A stretch of 33,300 bases of DNA from Clostridiales bacterium (GCA_012520205.1 JAAYOT010000228.1:1-33300); one strand, 5' to 3'. Positions 22,453 through 30,961 are shown, counted from the first letter of the stretch. The notes: generated by a model not told the origin, from the letters alone. Made by a program: numbers and translations.

Positions 22453-24951
22453 ATGAAAAAATATTATGGTGAAAGCTGGTCTAAGGTAGTAGAACTATTG
22501 GAAAGTAATATTTATAGTGGCTTAAATCAAGAACAGTGTAATATAAGAAAAAGTGAGTTTGGAGATAACTTGATAAATTTACCCTATACTAGGAGTAATC
22601 TTCAAATTTTTCTTGATTTATTTAAAGAAAAATACATATATATTTATATTTTGTTCTTAATGTTTTTTTTACTAAACAAGTTTTATATAATAGGAATTAT
22701 TTCTTTTATAATATTAATGTTTTATTTAGGAGTAAAATTTCATAATGAATTTTCTAGTAAAAAAGAAATGGAGCTTTTACAAGGGTTAAATACCTCTCAA
22801 GTTTTAGTATTAAGAAATGGCGTAGAAAGGCTTATTGAAGCTGAAAACTTAGTAAAGGGAGATATTGTTTATTTTAGAAAAAATTCTGTTATTGGTGCTG
22901 ACATTAGAATTATAGAAAGTAAGGATTTAAAAGTTGATGAAAGAAACATAACTGGTGATAACTTATTGAAAAACAAGTATTCAATAAAAATGGATGAAAA
23001 GCCAAATTCTATAGGAGAAATAAACAATATAATTTTTAGAGGATCAGTAGTAAAAGAAGGTTCTGGTAGTGGAATTGTAATAGAGACTGGTAACAATACT
23101 CAATTAGGTAAAGTATTAAGTAGATTAAAAACTTTCAAAAGAAAAAATGATATTATTGTAGAAAAAATAGAAAATGCTTTATTCAAGGCTGGAGTATGCC
23201 TAGCCCTTATACAAATTATATTAATTGTAGTTTTTCCAGGAGGATTAATTAATAAACTACCTTTAATGGCAAACTCTTTCTTTGCTATGATATGTATATT
23301 TGTACCTTTAATTATTATATATTATGAAAAATATATAAAAAGTGAACTTATTAATAATTACGGTATAGAGTTAATGAATTTTTCTTCATTAGGGCTGTTA
23401 AAGGATATAAAAATACTCTTTTTAAAAAAGCTTGGTACAATTACTAAAAACGAATTATATGTTGATAAAATCTACACCAATGACCAAATTTATTTTTCTA
23501 AAGATGCTGATGTTAATGATATAAATATTAGAAGAATGTTAGATATATCAATGCTTTGCAACAATGCTAAATATAATATTGATAACAATTGGAGTAAAGG
23601 TGACATATTTGAGATAGCCTATTTAAAATATGCAGTTAGCAAATCTATTTTTAAAGGAAATATAGAAGGTAAAAATAGAAGAATATTTGAAATACCAAGA
23701 GATGTAAATAAAAAGATGGCAGCATCTATTAATAAAAATAGAAAGGGATACAGGGCGAATATTAGAGGTGAATTAGATACAATATTAGATGCTTGTACAA
23801 GCATTTTATTAAATGGTGTAGAAAAAGAATTAACGTCAGAAGATATAATGAAAATAAAGCTAGTAGATCTTAATTTTTCAAAGGAGGGGCTTATTACTGA
23901 GGCCTTTGCATATAGAAGCTTTAATTATGAACCTTCGGAATCTGAAAACATTGAGAGCAACCTTGTGTTTGTAGGTATTGTGGCTATGGAAAACCCTATA
24001 ATAGATAACATTGCTGATGAAATTAATAATCTTAAACAAAAGGGTGTTTTACCAATTATATTTACTGATGATAATAAAATGGCAGCACAGGTATTGGGTA
24101 AAAAGATAAAGCTAATATCTTCGGAGGAACAAGTAACGTCAAGCCAGGAACTTGAGATGTTGGAAAAAGAAGAATTTTTAAAGAGAGTTTCAAAAACCAG
24201 GATATACTGTCAATTGACTCAGGAGCAGCAGTATGATCTTGTATCTTTATATAATGAAGATGGGTATAACTTTGCAATAGAAGGAGAAACCTTAGCAGAT
24301 GTTTCTTTAATTAATTTATCCAAAATGGGAATATTTAAGGGCAAGGTATCTATGATACTAAAAAAACTAGGGGATATCTATACCCATAATAGTTCAATTC
24401 AAAGCTTTTTAAATCTTGTAAAAGAAAGTAAAGCTGTTTATGAATCAATTGATAGAGGTATTTCAATATATGTAATTACATTATTAGCAGAGATACTATT
24501 TTTTAGCTTTAATCAGCTTTCGAATAATAATTATGTAGTTGAATATTATATAGTTATATTTTTAAATTTATTCTTATTAACACCTATTATATTAGTAAAT
24601 ATGATATATGGAAAATATAAGACCAATGATAATAAAATCATATTAAGAGGGGCCTTATTTTCAGTATTGCCTTTAATTTTAGTCTATTTAGGAAACAAAA
24701 ATGCTGAAGTCCTTGGCTATATTTTAATATCTTTAATGCTCTTTTTTGACACAGTTTTAAATTGCACTCTTATTAAAAAGGGAGATTATAGAGGATTAAA
24801 ACTTATATTAATTTTTATATTGCTTTCTATATTAACAGGTGGAGCATTAATTTTTATAAAGGCGTATACATATTTATTAATGGATTTACTAATATTAGCT
24901 GCAATAATATTAATATTCTTAATATCTGAAATAATTATAAGAAAATGGTAA
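22453..24951 (+). CDS. P-type ATPase homologue lacking catalytic residues (pseudo-ATPase)
   Basis: An 832-aa membrane protein that follows the P2-type cation ATPase plan end to end: cytoplasmic N-terminus, two helices, actuator domain, helices M3-M4, P and N domains, and a C-terminal block of about six helices. The catalytic signatures are gone. DKTGTLT has become KKLGTIT (325-331), so the phosphorylated Asp is Lys325. TGES in the actuator is TGDN (167-170). The TGD of the P domain is TDD (538-540). GDGVND is GETLAD (611-616). The M4 PEGLP motif is replaced by VPLIIIY, and KGAP in the N domain by RGEL. The frame is open throughout with a strong GGGGAGGGG ribosome binding site before ATG 22453, so this is not a decaying gene in the usual sense. 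It lies between spoVAE and comEC. Function unknown; transport by phosphorylation is excluded on these residues. Confidence 0.85.
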   Translation: MKKYYGESWSKVVELLESNIYSGLNQEQCNIRKSEFGDNLINLPYTRSNLQIFLDLFKEKYIYIYILFLMFFLLNKFYIIGIISFIILMFYLGVKFHNEFSSKKEMELLQGLNTSQVLVLRNGVERLIEAENLVKGDIVYFRKNSVIGADIRIIESKDLKVDERNITGDNLLKNKYSIKMDEKPNSIGEINNIIFRGSVVKEGSGSGIVIETGNNTQLGKVLSRLKTFKRKNDIIVEKIENALFKAGVCLALIQIILIVVFPGGLINKLPLMANSFFAMICIFVPLIIIYYEKYIKSELINNYGIELMNFSSLGLLKDIKILFLKKLGTITKNELYVDKIYTNDQIYFSKDADVNDINIRRMLDISMLCNNAKYNIDNNWSKGDIFEIAYLKYAVSKSIFKGNIEGKNRRIFEIPRDVNKKMAASINKNRKGYRANIRGELDTILDACTSILLNGVEKELTSEDIMKIKLVDLNFSKEGLITEAFAYRSFNYEPSESENIESNLVFVGIVAMENPIIDNIADEINNLKQKGVLPIIFTDDNKMAAQVLGKKIKLISSEEQVTSSQELEMLEKEEFLKRVSKTRIYCQLTQEQQYDLVSLYNEDGYNFAIEGETLADVSLINLSKMGIFKGKVSMILKKLGDIYTHNSSIQSFLNLVKESKAVYESIDRGISIYVITLLAEILFFSFNQLSNNNYVVEYYIVIFLNLFLLTPIILVNMIYGKYKTNDNKIILRGALFSVLPLILVYLGNKNAEVLGYILISLMLFFDTVLNCTLIKKGDYRGLKLILIFILLSILTGGALIFIKAYTYLLMDLLILAAIILIFLISEIIIRKW

Positions 24952-24974
24952 AACTTATAATGAGGTGATGCCAT

Positions 24975-26663
24975 TTGAATTATAATCATAGAATAAATAT
25001 ACTACTATATGTATTTTTATCATTTATATTTGGAACATATACCTATGTTTTATATAAGGAAAGCAAATGGCTAGCAGTAATTATTGCTAGCTGTTTTTTT
25101 ATTATATTAATACTTTATAAGGGAATAAGGTTTTCCTTATTGCTTATGATTTTTTTTCTTGTACCAATAATAAATAATTATAATTACTATAATATTAGCT
25201 TTAGTGAAAAAGAAGAAGTTAGAATAGTAAGTTTAAATTCTTATGGGGCAGTTGGAAATATTAAAGGAAGAACTGTTTATTTATCTGGAAATATAAAAGG
25301 TATTTCCTCAGGAGATAAAATAATAGTCAAAGGCAGCTTTGATAAAGATATTAACAAGGAAAAAGGAATAGTAGGAAGTTTTTTGGTAGAGAGTTATAAG
25401 GAGTTAAGGGGAGATTTCATTAGTAAAGTTTATAAATTAAGAGAAGAAATTTTTGATGCTATAAGAATTAAACTAGGCTATAGGAGGGCGGCAATAATCA
25501 CATCCATATCCTTTGGTTATACTGAATATCTAGATAATAGTGATGAAATAGATATGAAAAAACTTGGTATATTACATGCTATATCAGTTTCAGGTTTACA
25601 TATGGCAATAGTTTATTCAATAATAAAAAAGTGTTTTGGAGAAAAGGCTGCTGCTATAATATCTATTTTTTATGTTATTTTTACTGGGGCAGCCCTATCT
25701 ACCATTAGATCTTATATAATGATGCTTACAACAAGTCTTTCAATGAGTTTTAAAAGAAATTATAATCCCTTAGCAGGTTTATCTTTAGGAGGAATAATAA
25801 TTATATTATTTAAGCCTTATAGTATATTTAATATAGGTTTCCAATTAAGCTTCTTAGCTACCTTAGGAATAATACTATACAATAAAAAAATAAATAAGAG
25901 GCTCTATAAGCTGCCTAAATATATAAGAGAAGGTACAGCAATATGCATTTCATCACAAATATTTACTTTTCCAGTATTGGTTTATACTTTTAAAGAATTT
26001 TCCCTAGGATTTTTATTAGGAAATTTAATAGTAGTTCCCTTTATGAATATCATAGTTGTTTTGGGAAATTTATTGCTTTTATCTTTAAAAATCAGACCTT
26101 TATTTAATTATTTAATATTTATTTCTTATTATATAAGTAGAATTATTGATATTTTAACTGAATTATTAAATAAGATAACTCCAAATATAATTTATTTAAA
26201 TGAATACCTTGCAAAATTTTATATTATCATAATGATAACAATTTACTTTTATAAGAAAAATATAAAGAGAATAATAGTATTACCTCTTTTGGGCTTAATT
26301 TATATTTTTAATCTTTTATATAGTCCTTACCCTAAAATTGAATATTATCAAGAAGGGGCAATTTCTATTAGTTATAAAACTTCTAAAAAATTATTTTATA
26401 TAAAAAATAATATAAAATCAGAAAAAATTGAAAAAGTAACTATGGCAAAGGAAGAATATAAAAATTTTAATAATATTAATATAGAAAATAAATATAAATT
26501 AAAAAAATATAACAATGATTTGCTCTTAGAATGTTATAATAAAAAATATTTGTTGAAGATATCTAAAGATAAAAATCTAGAGGGATATGATATAATAGAC
26601 CTTAAGAATGGAATCTACAGCAAAATAGTTTTAATTAAAGATAAAGTTATGCCAGTTTATTAA
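24975..26663 (+). CDS. comEC: ComEC/Rec2-type membrane protein without metallo-beta-lactamase domain
   Basis: ComEC forms the inner-membrane channel for DNA in natural transformation. The 562-aa protein has two N-terminal helices, a soluble OB-like region (about 80-150), then the competence domain with HAISVSGLHMAIVYSI, TGAALSTIRSYIM and FNIGFQLSFLATLGI, which are hallmarks of the family. After the last helix at about residue 440 only some 110 residues remain (from PKIEYYQEGAISISYK). The usual HxHxDH metallo-beta-lactamase motif is absent, and the length is about 200 short of full ComEC. No comEA precedes it. The TTG start at 24975 has GAGGTG 7 nt upstream. Its stop is 16 nt before holA, a common pairing. 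Confidence 0.85.
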   Translation: MNYNHRINILLYVFLSFIFGTYTYVLYKESKWLAVIIASCFFIILILYKGIRFSLLLMIFFLVPIINNYNYYNISFSEKEEVRIVSLNSYGAVGNIKGRTVYLSGNIKGISSGDKIIVKGSFDKDINKEKGIVGSFLVESYKELRGDFISKVYKLREEIFDAIRIKLGYRRAAIITSISFGYTEYLDNSDEIDMKKLGILHAISVSGLHMAIVYSIIKKCFGEKAAAIISIFYVIFTGAALSTIRSYIMMLTTSLSMSFKRNYNPLAGLSLGGIIIILFKPYSIFNIGFQLSFLATLGIILYNKKINKRLYKLPKYIREGTAICISSQIFTFPVLVYTFKEFSLGFLLGNLIVVPFMNIIVVLGNLLLLSLKIRPLFNYLIFISYYISRIIDILTELLNKITPNIIYLNEYLAKFYIIIMITIYFYKKNIKRIIVLPLLGLIYIFNLLYSPYPKIEYYQEGAISISYKTSKKLFYIKNNIKSEKIEKVTMAKEEYKNFNNINIENKYKLKKYNNDLLLECYNKKYLLKISKDKNLEGYDIIDLKNGIYSKIVLIKDKVMPVY

Positions 26664-26679
26664 GGAAGGGTAGGTTAAG

Positions 26680-27711
26680 TTGATAAATTTTGATGCACTA
26701 GAAGGAGAAATAAAAAAGGGAAATATAAGTAATTCATATGTTTTTTGTGGATTAGATGAGGAATTAATTAAAGAAGGGGTAAGTTTAGTAGTTAATTCTG
26801 TTGTTGATAAATCAATGATGGATTTAAATTATATTAGATTAGATGGTCTTAATACAAATTTTGATGAAATTTTAAATGCCTGCGAAACAATGCCCTTTAT
26901 GGGAGAAAAAAAAGTAGTTCTTATATATAGGGCTGAATTTTTAAAGGATAAAACTGATAGTTCCCTTACTAAATTATATAAAGAAATAGAGAAATATTTA
27001 AAGGATCTTCCCCCTTACACTATTTTAATTATGTATCATTTATTCAATGATAAAAGGAATACACCCAAAAAGAGTAGAAAGATAACTGCTTTAGATAAAA
27101 TTTCTAAGGTTGTTCATTTTGATAGATTAAAAAAAGATAGATATTACAAGAAGGTAGAGGAAGTATTTAAAAAGAGAGGCAAGGAAATTAAAAAGGTAGA
27201 AGCAAGATATTTTGCAGAAAAGGTACCAAATAACTTTGATATTATTAATAGGGAAGCAGATAAGATAATAGCTTATACTGAAGGTAGGGAAATAAGTAAA
27301 AAGGATATAGATAAATTAGTCTTAAAATCCAGTGAAGATGACATTTTTGATTTAATAGATTTAATTTCCATGAGAAAAGCAGAAAGAGCAATAGATTTAT
27401 TAGATGAATTATTATTTAAAAATGATCAGCATATGCTTATAATAACAAACATAGAAAATAATTTTAAAAGATTATATGAAATAAAAGTCTTGAAAAATAA
27501 AGGTTACAATGTTTCTAATATTGCAAGTAAATATAAATTACCTACTTTTGTTTGTGAAAAATTAATAAATCAAAGTAATAAATTTTCATTAAAGCAATTA
27601 AAAGAAATTTTAGATATTTGCTTAAAAACAGAAACTTCATTAAAATCTAGCAGTAATGATAAAACTATGGAATTAGAATTAATGTTATTTAATATTTTTA
27701 TGGTAAAATAA
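26680..27711 (+). CDS. holA: DNA polymerase III delta subunit HolA
   Basis: Clamp-loader subunit that opens the beta sliding clamp. The 343-aa protein starts MINFDALEGEIKKGNISNSY, then VFCGLDEELIKEG (degenerate Walker-A-like region as usual in delta), NACETMPFMGEKKVVLIYRA typical of the family, and a C-terminal helical collar ending in MELELMLFNIFM. Normal length. The start is TTG at 26680 with AAGG and TAGG elements upstream; no better start lies nearby. Co-transcribed with comEC by spacing, and convergent with rpsT. Confidence 0.95.
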   Translation: MINFDALEGEIKKGNISNSYVFCGLDEELIKEGVSLVVNSVVDKSMMDLNYIRLDGLNTNFDEILNACETMPFMGEKKVVLIYRAEFLKDKTDSSLTKLYKEIEKYLKDLPPYTILIMYHLFNDKRNTPKKSRKITALDKISKVVHFDRLKKDRYYKKVEEVFKKRGKEIKKVEARYFAEKVPNNFDIINREADKIIAYTEGREISKKDIDKLVLKSSEDDIFDLIDLISMRKAERAIDLLDELLFKNDQHMLIITNIENNFKRLYEIKVLKNKGYNVSNIASKYKLPTFVCEKLINQSNKFSLKQLKEILDICLKTETSLKSSSNDKTMELELMLFNIFMVK

Positions 27712-27712
27712 T

Positions 27713-27741
27713 AGCCGATCCAAGAGGATCGGCTTCTTATT
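27713..27741. terminator. Bidirectional terminator between holA and rpsT
   Basis: AGCCGATCC (27713-27721) and GGATCGGCT (27726-27734) pair perfectly around AAGA; T-rich on the right, A-rich on the left. Confidence 0.8.
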
Positions 27742-27744
27742 TAA

Positions 27745-28008
27745 TTACGCCATAGCGTTTAATTTTGCAGCTAATCTAGATTTTTTTCTAGCTACCATGT
27801 TCTTATGAATTACTCCTTTTTGAGCAGCCATGTCTAAAGACTTAACTACTTGTGGGAAAAGAACCTTAGCTTCTTCTGCATTGTTTGAAGCAAGAGCTGC
27901 TTCGAATTTCTTTATAACAGTTTTAACTGCTGATTTAACCATTCTGTTTTGAGCCGTTTTTGTTGCTGTAACTTTAATTCTCTTTTTTGATGATTTAATA
28001 TTTGCCAT
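27745..28008 (-). CDS. rpsT: 30S ribosomal protein S20
   Basis: Primary 16S rRNA-binding protein of the small subunit. The 87-aa protein is the standard three-helix S20: [20 protein letters not shown] at the start, [20 protein letters not shown] in the middle and [20 protein letters not shown] near the end. Highly basic. RBS GGGGGTG lies 9 nt before the ATG on the minus strand, and a good promoter about 85 bp upstream leaves a leader of some 75 nt, in which autoregulation by S20 is possible but not shown. Divergent from gpr. Confidence 0.98.
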   Translation of the reverse strand: MANIKSSKKRIKVTATKTAQNRMVKSAVKTVIKKFEAALASNNAEEAKVLFPQVVKSLDMAAQKGVIHKNMVARKKSRLAAKLNAMA

Positions 28009-28092
28009 TCTAATTCACCCCCTTAATGCTTTTATAGGGTCTCTTTGCAGCTTTGGGGAAATCTGCGTTCGAGTTCGTTTTTAACATACTAG

Positions 28093-28121
28093 ATTATATC
28101 ATTGAAAGTTTAGAAGTTCAA
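28093..28121 (-). promoter_or_regulatory. SigA promoter of rpsT
   Basis: On the minus strand: TTGAAC (28116-28121), 17-nt spacer, TATAAT (28093-28098). Confidence 0.75.
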
Positions 28122-28151
28122 GTATTAAATTATTATATTGTGGGAAAATAA
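28122..28151 (+). promoter_or_regulatory. Candidate forespore (SigF/SigG) promoter of gpr
   Basis: GTATT (28122-28126), 15 nt, GGGAAAATAA (28142-28151), the same layout as before spoVAC. It abuts the rpsT promoter on the other strand. Confidence 0.45.
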
Positions 28152-28181
28152 GAAATGATAATGAATTGTGGAGGTATTTCA

Positions 28182-29156
28182 ATGATTAGCATAAGAACTG
28201 ATTTAGCAATAGAAGCTCGTGATATGTACACGCAGGAAAATAAAAGAGAGTTAGATGGAGTCATAGTAAAAGAAGAACAAGATGAAGATGTAAAAATAAC
28301 CACTGTAACCATTGAAAGTGATGAGGCTGGAAAGGAACTAGGAAAATCCAAAGGAAATTATATTACAATAGATTTTCCAGAAATGACTTATTATGAAACG
28401 GAAATTATGGATAAAGTTTCCCATGCCTTAAAAAAATCCTTAAGTGATCTTATAGATGCACCTCATGATAAGCTTGCTTTAGTAGTTGGATTGGGAAATA
28501 GAAGGGTAACTCCAGATTCACTAGGACCTAAGGTTACAGAAAAAATCATGGTTACTAGACATATAAAGCAGTTAATGCCAGAAGCAATTGATGAATCAGT
28601 TAGGCCTGTTTCTTGTATTGCACCTGGAGTACTAGGAGTTACAGGTATAGAAACTGGTGAAATAGTAAAATCTCTTGCTGAGAAATTGAAACCTGATATA
28701 GTTATTTGTATTGATGCTTTAGGGTCAAGAAAACTTGAAAGAGTAAATAGAACTATACAAATAAGTGATACTGGAATAGCACCTGGGGCAGGGGTTGGGA
28801 ACAATAGAATGAAAATTAACGAAGATTTTATAGGAGCAAAAGTAATTGGTATAGGAGTTCCTACCGTTGTTCATGCGGCAACAATAGCAAACGATGCCCT
28901 GGATTTATTATTAGATGAGCTAATAAAAAAATCAGAAGAAGGAACAGACTTTTATAAAATGTTAAATTCCCTAGATAGAAATGAAAAAAATAATTTAATA
29001 AGAGAGATATTAGACCCATCCATTGGAGATTTAATGGTTACCCCAAAGGATGTAGATATTATAATGGATTCCTTATCAAAGGTTATAGCAAATGGAATTA
29101 ATATGGCAATTCAGCCTAATTTAGATATGGAAGATATAAATGCATTTATGAGTTAA
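28182..29156 (+). CDS. gpr: Germination protease GPR (SASP endopeptidase)
   Basis: Degrades small acid-soluble spore proteins in the first minutes of germination; made in the forespore as an inactive zymogen that trims its own N-terminus. The 324-aa protein begins MISIRTDLAIEARDMY, the conserved propeptide and cleavage region (TDLA-EA), then LALVVGLGNRRVTPDSLGPK, SCIAPGVLGVTGIETGEIV, VICIDALGSRKLERVNRTIQ and APGAGVGNNR, all typical of peptidase family A25. ATG 28182 has GGAGGT (28170-28175) at proper distance; ATGs further upstream lack this. Normal length. Upstream of spoIIP, with a hairpin between them. Confidence 0.97.
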   Translation: MISIRTDLAIEARDMYTQENKRELDGVIVKEEQDEDVKITTVTIESDEAGKELGKSKGNYITIDFPEMTYYETEIMDKVSHALKKSLSDLIDAPHDKLALVVGLGNRRVTPDSLGPKVTEKIMVTRHIKQLMPEAIDESVRPVSCIAPGVLGVTGIETGEIVKSLAEKLKPDIVICIDALGSRKLERVNRTIQISDTGIAPGAGVGNNRMKINEDFIGAKVIGIGVPTVVHAATIANDALDLLLDELIKKSEEGTDFYKMLNSLDRNEKNNLIREILDPSIGDLMVTPKDVDIIMDSLSKVIANGINMAIQPNLDMEDINAFMS

Positions 29157-29181
29157 AAAAAATATTAAATTATTAATAATT

Positions 29182-29226
29182 ATGTAACTCTCCTAATATA
29201 TATAAATAGAGAAGGGGGAGTTACAT
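29182..29226 (+). promoter_or_regulatory. Hairpin burying the spoIIP ribosome binding site
   Basis: ATGTAACTCTCCT (29182-29194) pairs along 13 positions (two G-U) with GGGGGAGTTACAT (29214-29226) around a 19-nt loop. The right arm contains the Shine-Dalgarno GGGGGAG, and the arm ends one base before the TTG start. No T-run follows, so a terminator role is unlikely. Confidence 0.6.
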
Positions 29227-30312
29227 TTGTATTCATTAAGAGAAACAATACCTAAAAAGCAAAAAAAGAAAAGAATAAATACAAAAAGTGGTTTTGACAT
29301 AGGATATATAATTCTTTTATTAGGAATTCTAATATTTTTAATAAGATTTATAGGCATTGTAAATAAATATGAACAATTAAGCCGATTTGTTCATATTAAC
29401 TTGTTAAACTATAGTATGCCTGTTGTGAAAACACAAATTTATGATGAAAATAATTTTAATGATGACGATATTTCCTTTAAAAATGCTGTATTAGAAAGTG
29501 TAGGCTTAAAAGGCATAAGTGCTTATAGAATAATAGGAAAAGAGTTAGGGATATTTTATACTGGTCTCCAAAACTTATTAACTGATTTACCTATAGCTAA
29601 TATAAAGCCGTTTTCCTTAAAAAAAGAAAGTATTGCAACTATAAGTGAAGAAGAATTGGCTGAATTAAACAAAGTAAGTCCTGCCTATGATGAAAGCTTA
29701 AAGAAACCATTAGATAATTCGAAACCAGAAGTTCTAATATTTCATACCCATGCAATAGAAAATTATGCAGAGGTAGGAGAGTTAACAACAGACAGTAATT
29801 TTAATGTAGTTGGAGTTGGTGAGGTTTTAGCCAAGGAGTTAGAAGAAGGTTATGGAATATCTGTAATTCATGACAAAACTAACCATAGTGTTTCATATAA
29901 TGATAGTTATAAAAGATCAAATGAAACTTTAAATAGTTACTTACAAGAATATGGAGACTTTAAACTTATAATAGATTTGCATAGAGATAGTGTTACAAAT
30001 AAAGATGCAGTTACTGTAAATTTAAATGATCAAAACTTAGCTAAACTTATGTTTGTACTAGCAGAAAACAGTCAAAGATATGCTGCTAATCAAGAGTTGG
30101 CAAATAATTTATTAAATATTTCAAATTCCCTATTTCCAGGGTTAATGAAAAATAATTATATTTATCCAGTAGGGGCTACTGCGGTAAATCATAGTCTAAG
30201 TGATAATTTTGTTTTAATAGAAGTTGGGGCGAATATAAATGAGGCACAGGAAGCAAAACTATCTGCAAAGTATATTGCAAGAATAGTTGCTGAATATATA
30301 AATGGTGAATAA
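29227..30312 (+). CDS. spoIIP: Stage II sporulation protein P (engulfment amidase/endopeptidase)
   Basis: Peptidoglycan hydrolase of the DMP engulfment complex. The 361-aa protein has a basic cytoplasmic tail, one membrane anchor (IGYIILLLGILIFLIRFIGI, about 25-44) and an extracytoplasmic catalytic domain with the family signatures: LIFHTHAIENY (170-180) with the zinc-binding His and Glu, IIDLHRDS (248-254) and the closing VLIEVGANINEAQEA. Usual SpoIIP length for clostridia. The start is TTG at 29227, whose ribosome binding site is locked in a hairpin. In clostridia spoIIP is often placed after gpr, as here. Confidence 0.95.
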   Translation: MYSLRETIPKKQKKKRINTKSGFDIGYIILLLGILIFLIRFIGIVNKYEQLSRFVHINLLNYSMPVVKTQIYDENNFNDDDISFKNAVLESVGLKGISAYRIIGKELGIFYTGLQNLLTDLPIANIKPFSLKKESIATISEEELAELNKVSPAYDESLKKPLDNSKPEVLIFHTHAIENYAEVGELTTDSNFNVVGVGEVLAKELEEGYGISVIHDKTNHSVSYNDSYKRSNETLNSYLQEYGDFKLIIDLHRDSVTNKDAVTVNLNDQNLAKLMFVLAENSQRYAANQELANNLLNISNSLFPGLMKNNYIYPVGATAVNHSLSDNFVLIEVGANINEAQEAKLSAKYIARIVAEYINGE

Positions 30313-30375
30313 TTGAATAAAAATCTAAAAAATGAGCATCCTTTAGATAGCGAAAAAAATCTAGGGGGTGCCCTT

Positions 30376-30828
30376 TTGTTTAATAAGAAAATTTTAAGTG
30401 GTATAATTATATTTTTTATAATAGTATTATTAGGTTTTATTAAAATAAATATAATTAATACTAAGGCCTTGTCACCAACAGGTGAAGGGGATAATAATTA
30501 TGAAATGATAAGTAATGAATTTGGAGAAGATTTTGAGGAATTTATTAATGATGGAGCGGAGATAAAAATATATGCTCCTACTGAAGAAGAGGAGAAAATT
30601 ACAGTAAAAATAGTTGATAAGGAAGTTTATATTAATAACGATAATACATTTTTAAATAAATTCAAGGAAGCTGGACAGTCTGCCTATAATAAAATTTCAA
30701 AAATTACAGATAAAGTAATGGATAAACTAAATATAAATGATAAAAATAATATAGAAGATAATAATAAATCTAATGAAAAAGATGATTTAGATAAGATTGT
30801 TGATGAGTTTATAAAGGATATGGAGTAG
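30376..30828 (+). CDS. Single-pass membrane protein with acidic tail, unknown function
   Basis: I do not recognise a family. After a short start (LFNKKI) comes one strong membrane helix (LSGIIIFFIIVLLGFIKINI), then about 120 residues rich in Asp, Glu, Asn and Lys: an EDFEEFINDGAEIKIYAPTE stretch, EEKITVKIVDKEVYINND that looks like two or three beta strands, and a low-complexity helical tail ending KIVDEFIKDME. I prefer the TTG at 30376 (150 aa), with GGGGGTG 5 nt upstream; a TTG at 30313 directly after the spoIIP stop would give 171 aa, but has only a weak GGTG. Placed just after spoIIP on the same strand and probably co-transcribed, so a role in engulfment or spore membrane is a guess from position. 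Confidence 0.7.
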   Translation: MFNKKILSGIIIFFIIVLLGFIKINIINTKALSPTGEGDNNYEMISNEFGEDFEEFINDGAEIKIYAPTEEEEKITVKIVDKEVYINNDNTFLNKFKEAGQSAYNKISKITDKVMDKLNINDKNNIEDNNKSNEKDDLDKIVDEFIKDME

Positions 30829-30864
30829 AAAAGTTAGATAAAAAGCATAGATTACACATTTATG

Positions 30865-30895
30865 TTGACAGTTCTCCAGTGTGATGTGATATAAT
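30865..30895 (+). promoter_or_regulatory. Promoter of lepA
   Basis: TTGACA (30865-30870), 19-nt spacer, TGA-TATAAT (-10 at 30890-30895 with extended TGn). The long spacer is offset by the extended -10. Confidence 0.65.
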
Positions 30896-30914
30896 TTACT
30901 TTGATTTAATATAA

Positions 30915-30961
30915 TGGGGGTGAAATAGCTATTTAGCTTGCTTATAGCTAATAGTTTAAAT
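30915..30961 (+). promoter_or_regulatory. Distant ribosome binding site and hairpin before lepA
   Basis: The only strong Shine-Dalgarno is TGGGGGTGA at 30915-30923, about 41 nt from ATG 30962. TAGCTAT (30926-30932) pairs with ATAGCTA (30944-30950). An in-frame TAG at 30926 rules out a start next to the Shine-Dalgarno; TTG 30938 is the only alternative. Confidence 0.45.

Noticed and set aside
22453-24951. P-type ATPase as a sequencing-error or ordinary pseudogene
   Set aside because: The frame is open for 832 codons with good start signals and intact helices; separate motifs are substituted rather than interrupted.
28463-28804. 113-aa minus-strand frame opposite gpr
   Set aside because: Antisense shadow of a well-conserved gene, no start signals.
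29182-29226. Hairpin after gpr taken as a terminator
   Set aside because: No T-run follows and the right arm is the spoIIP ribosome binding site ending one base before its start.
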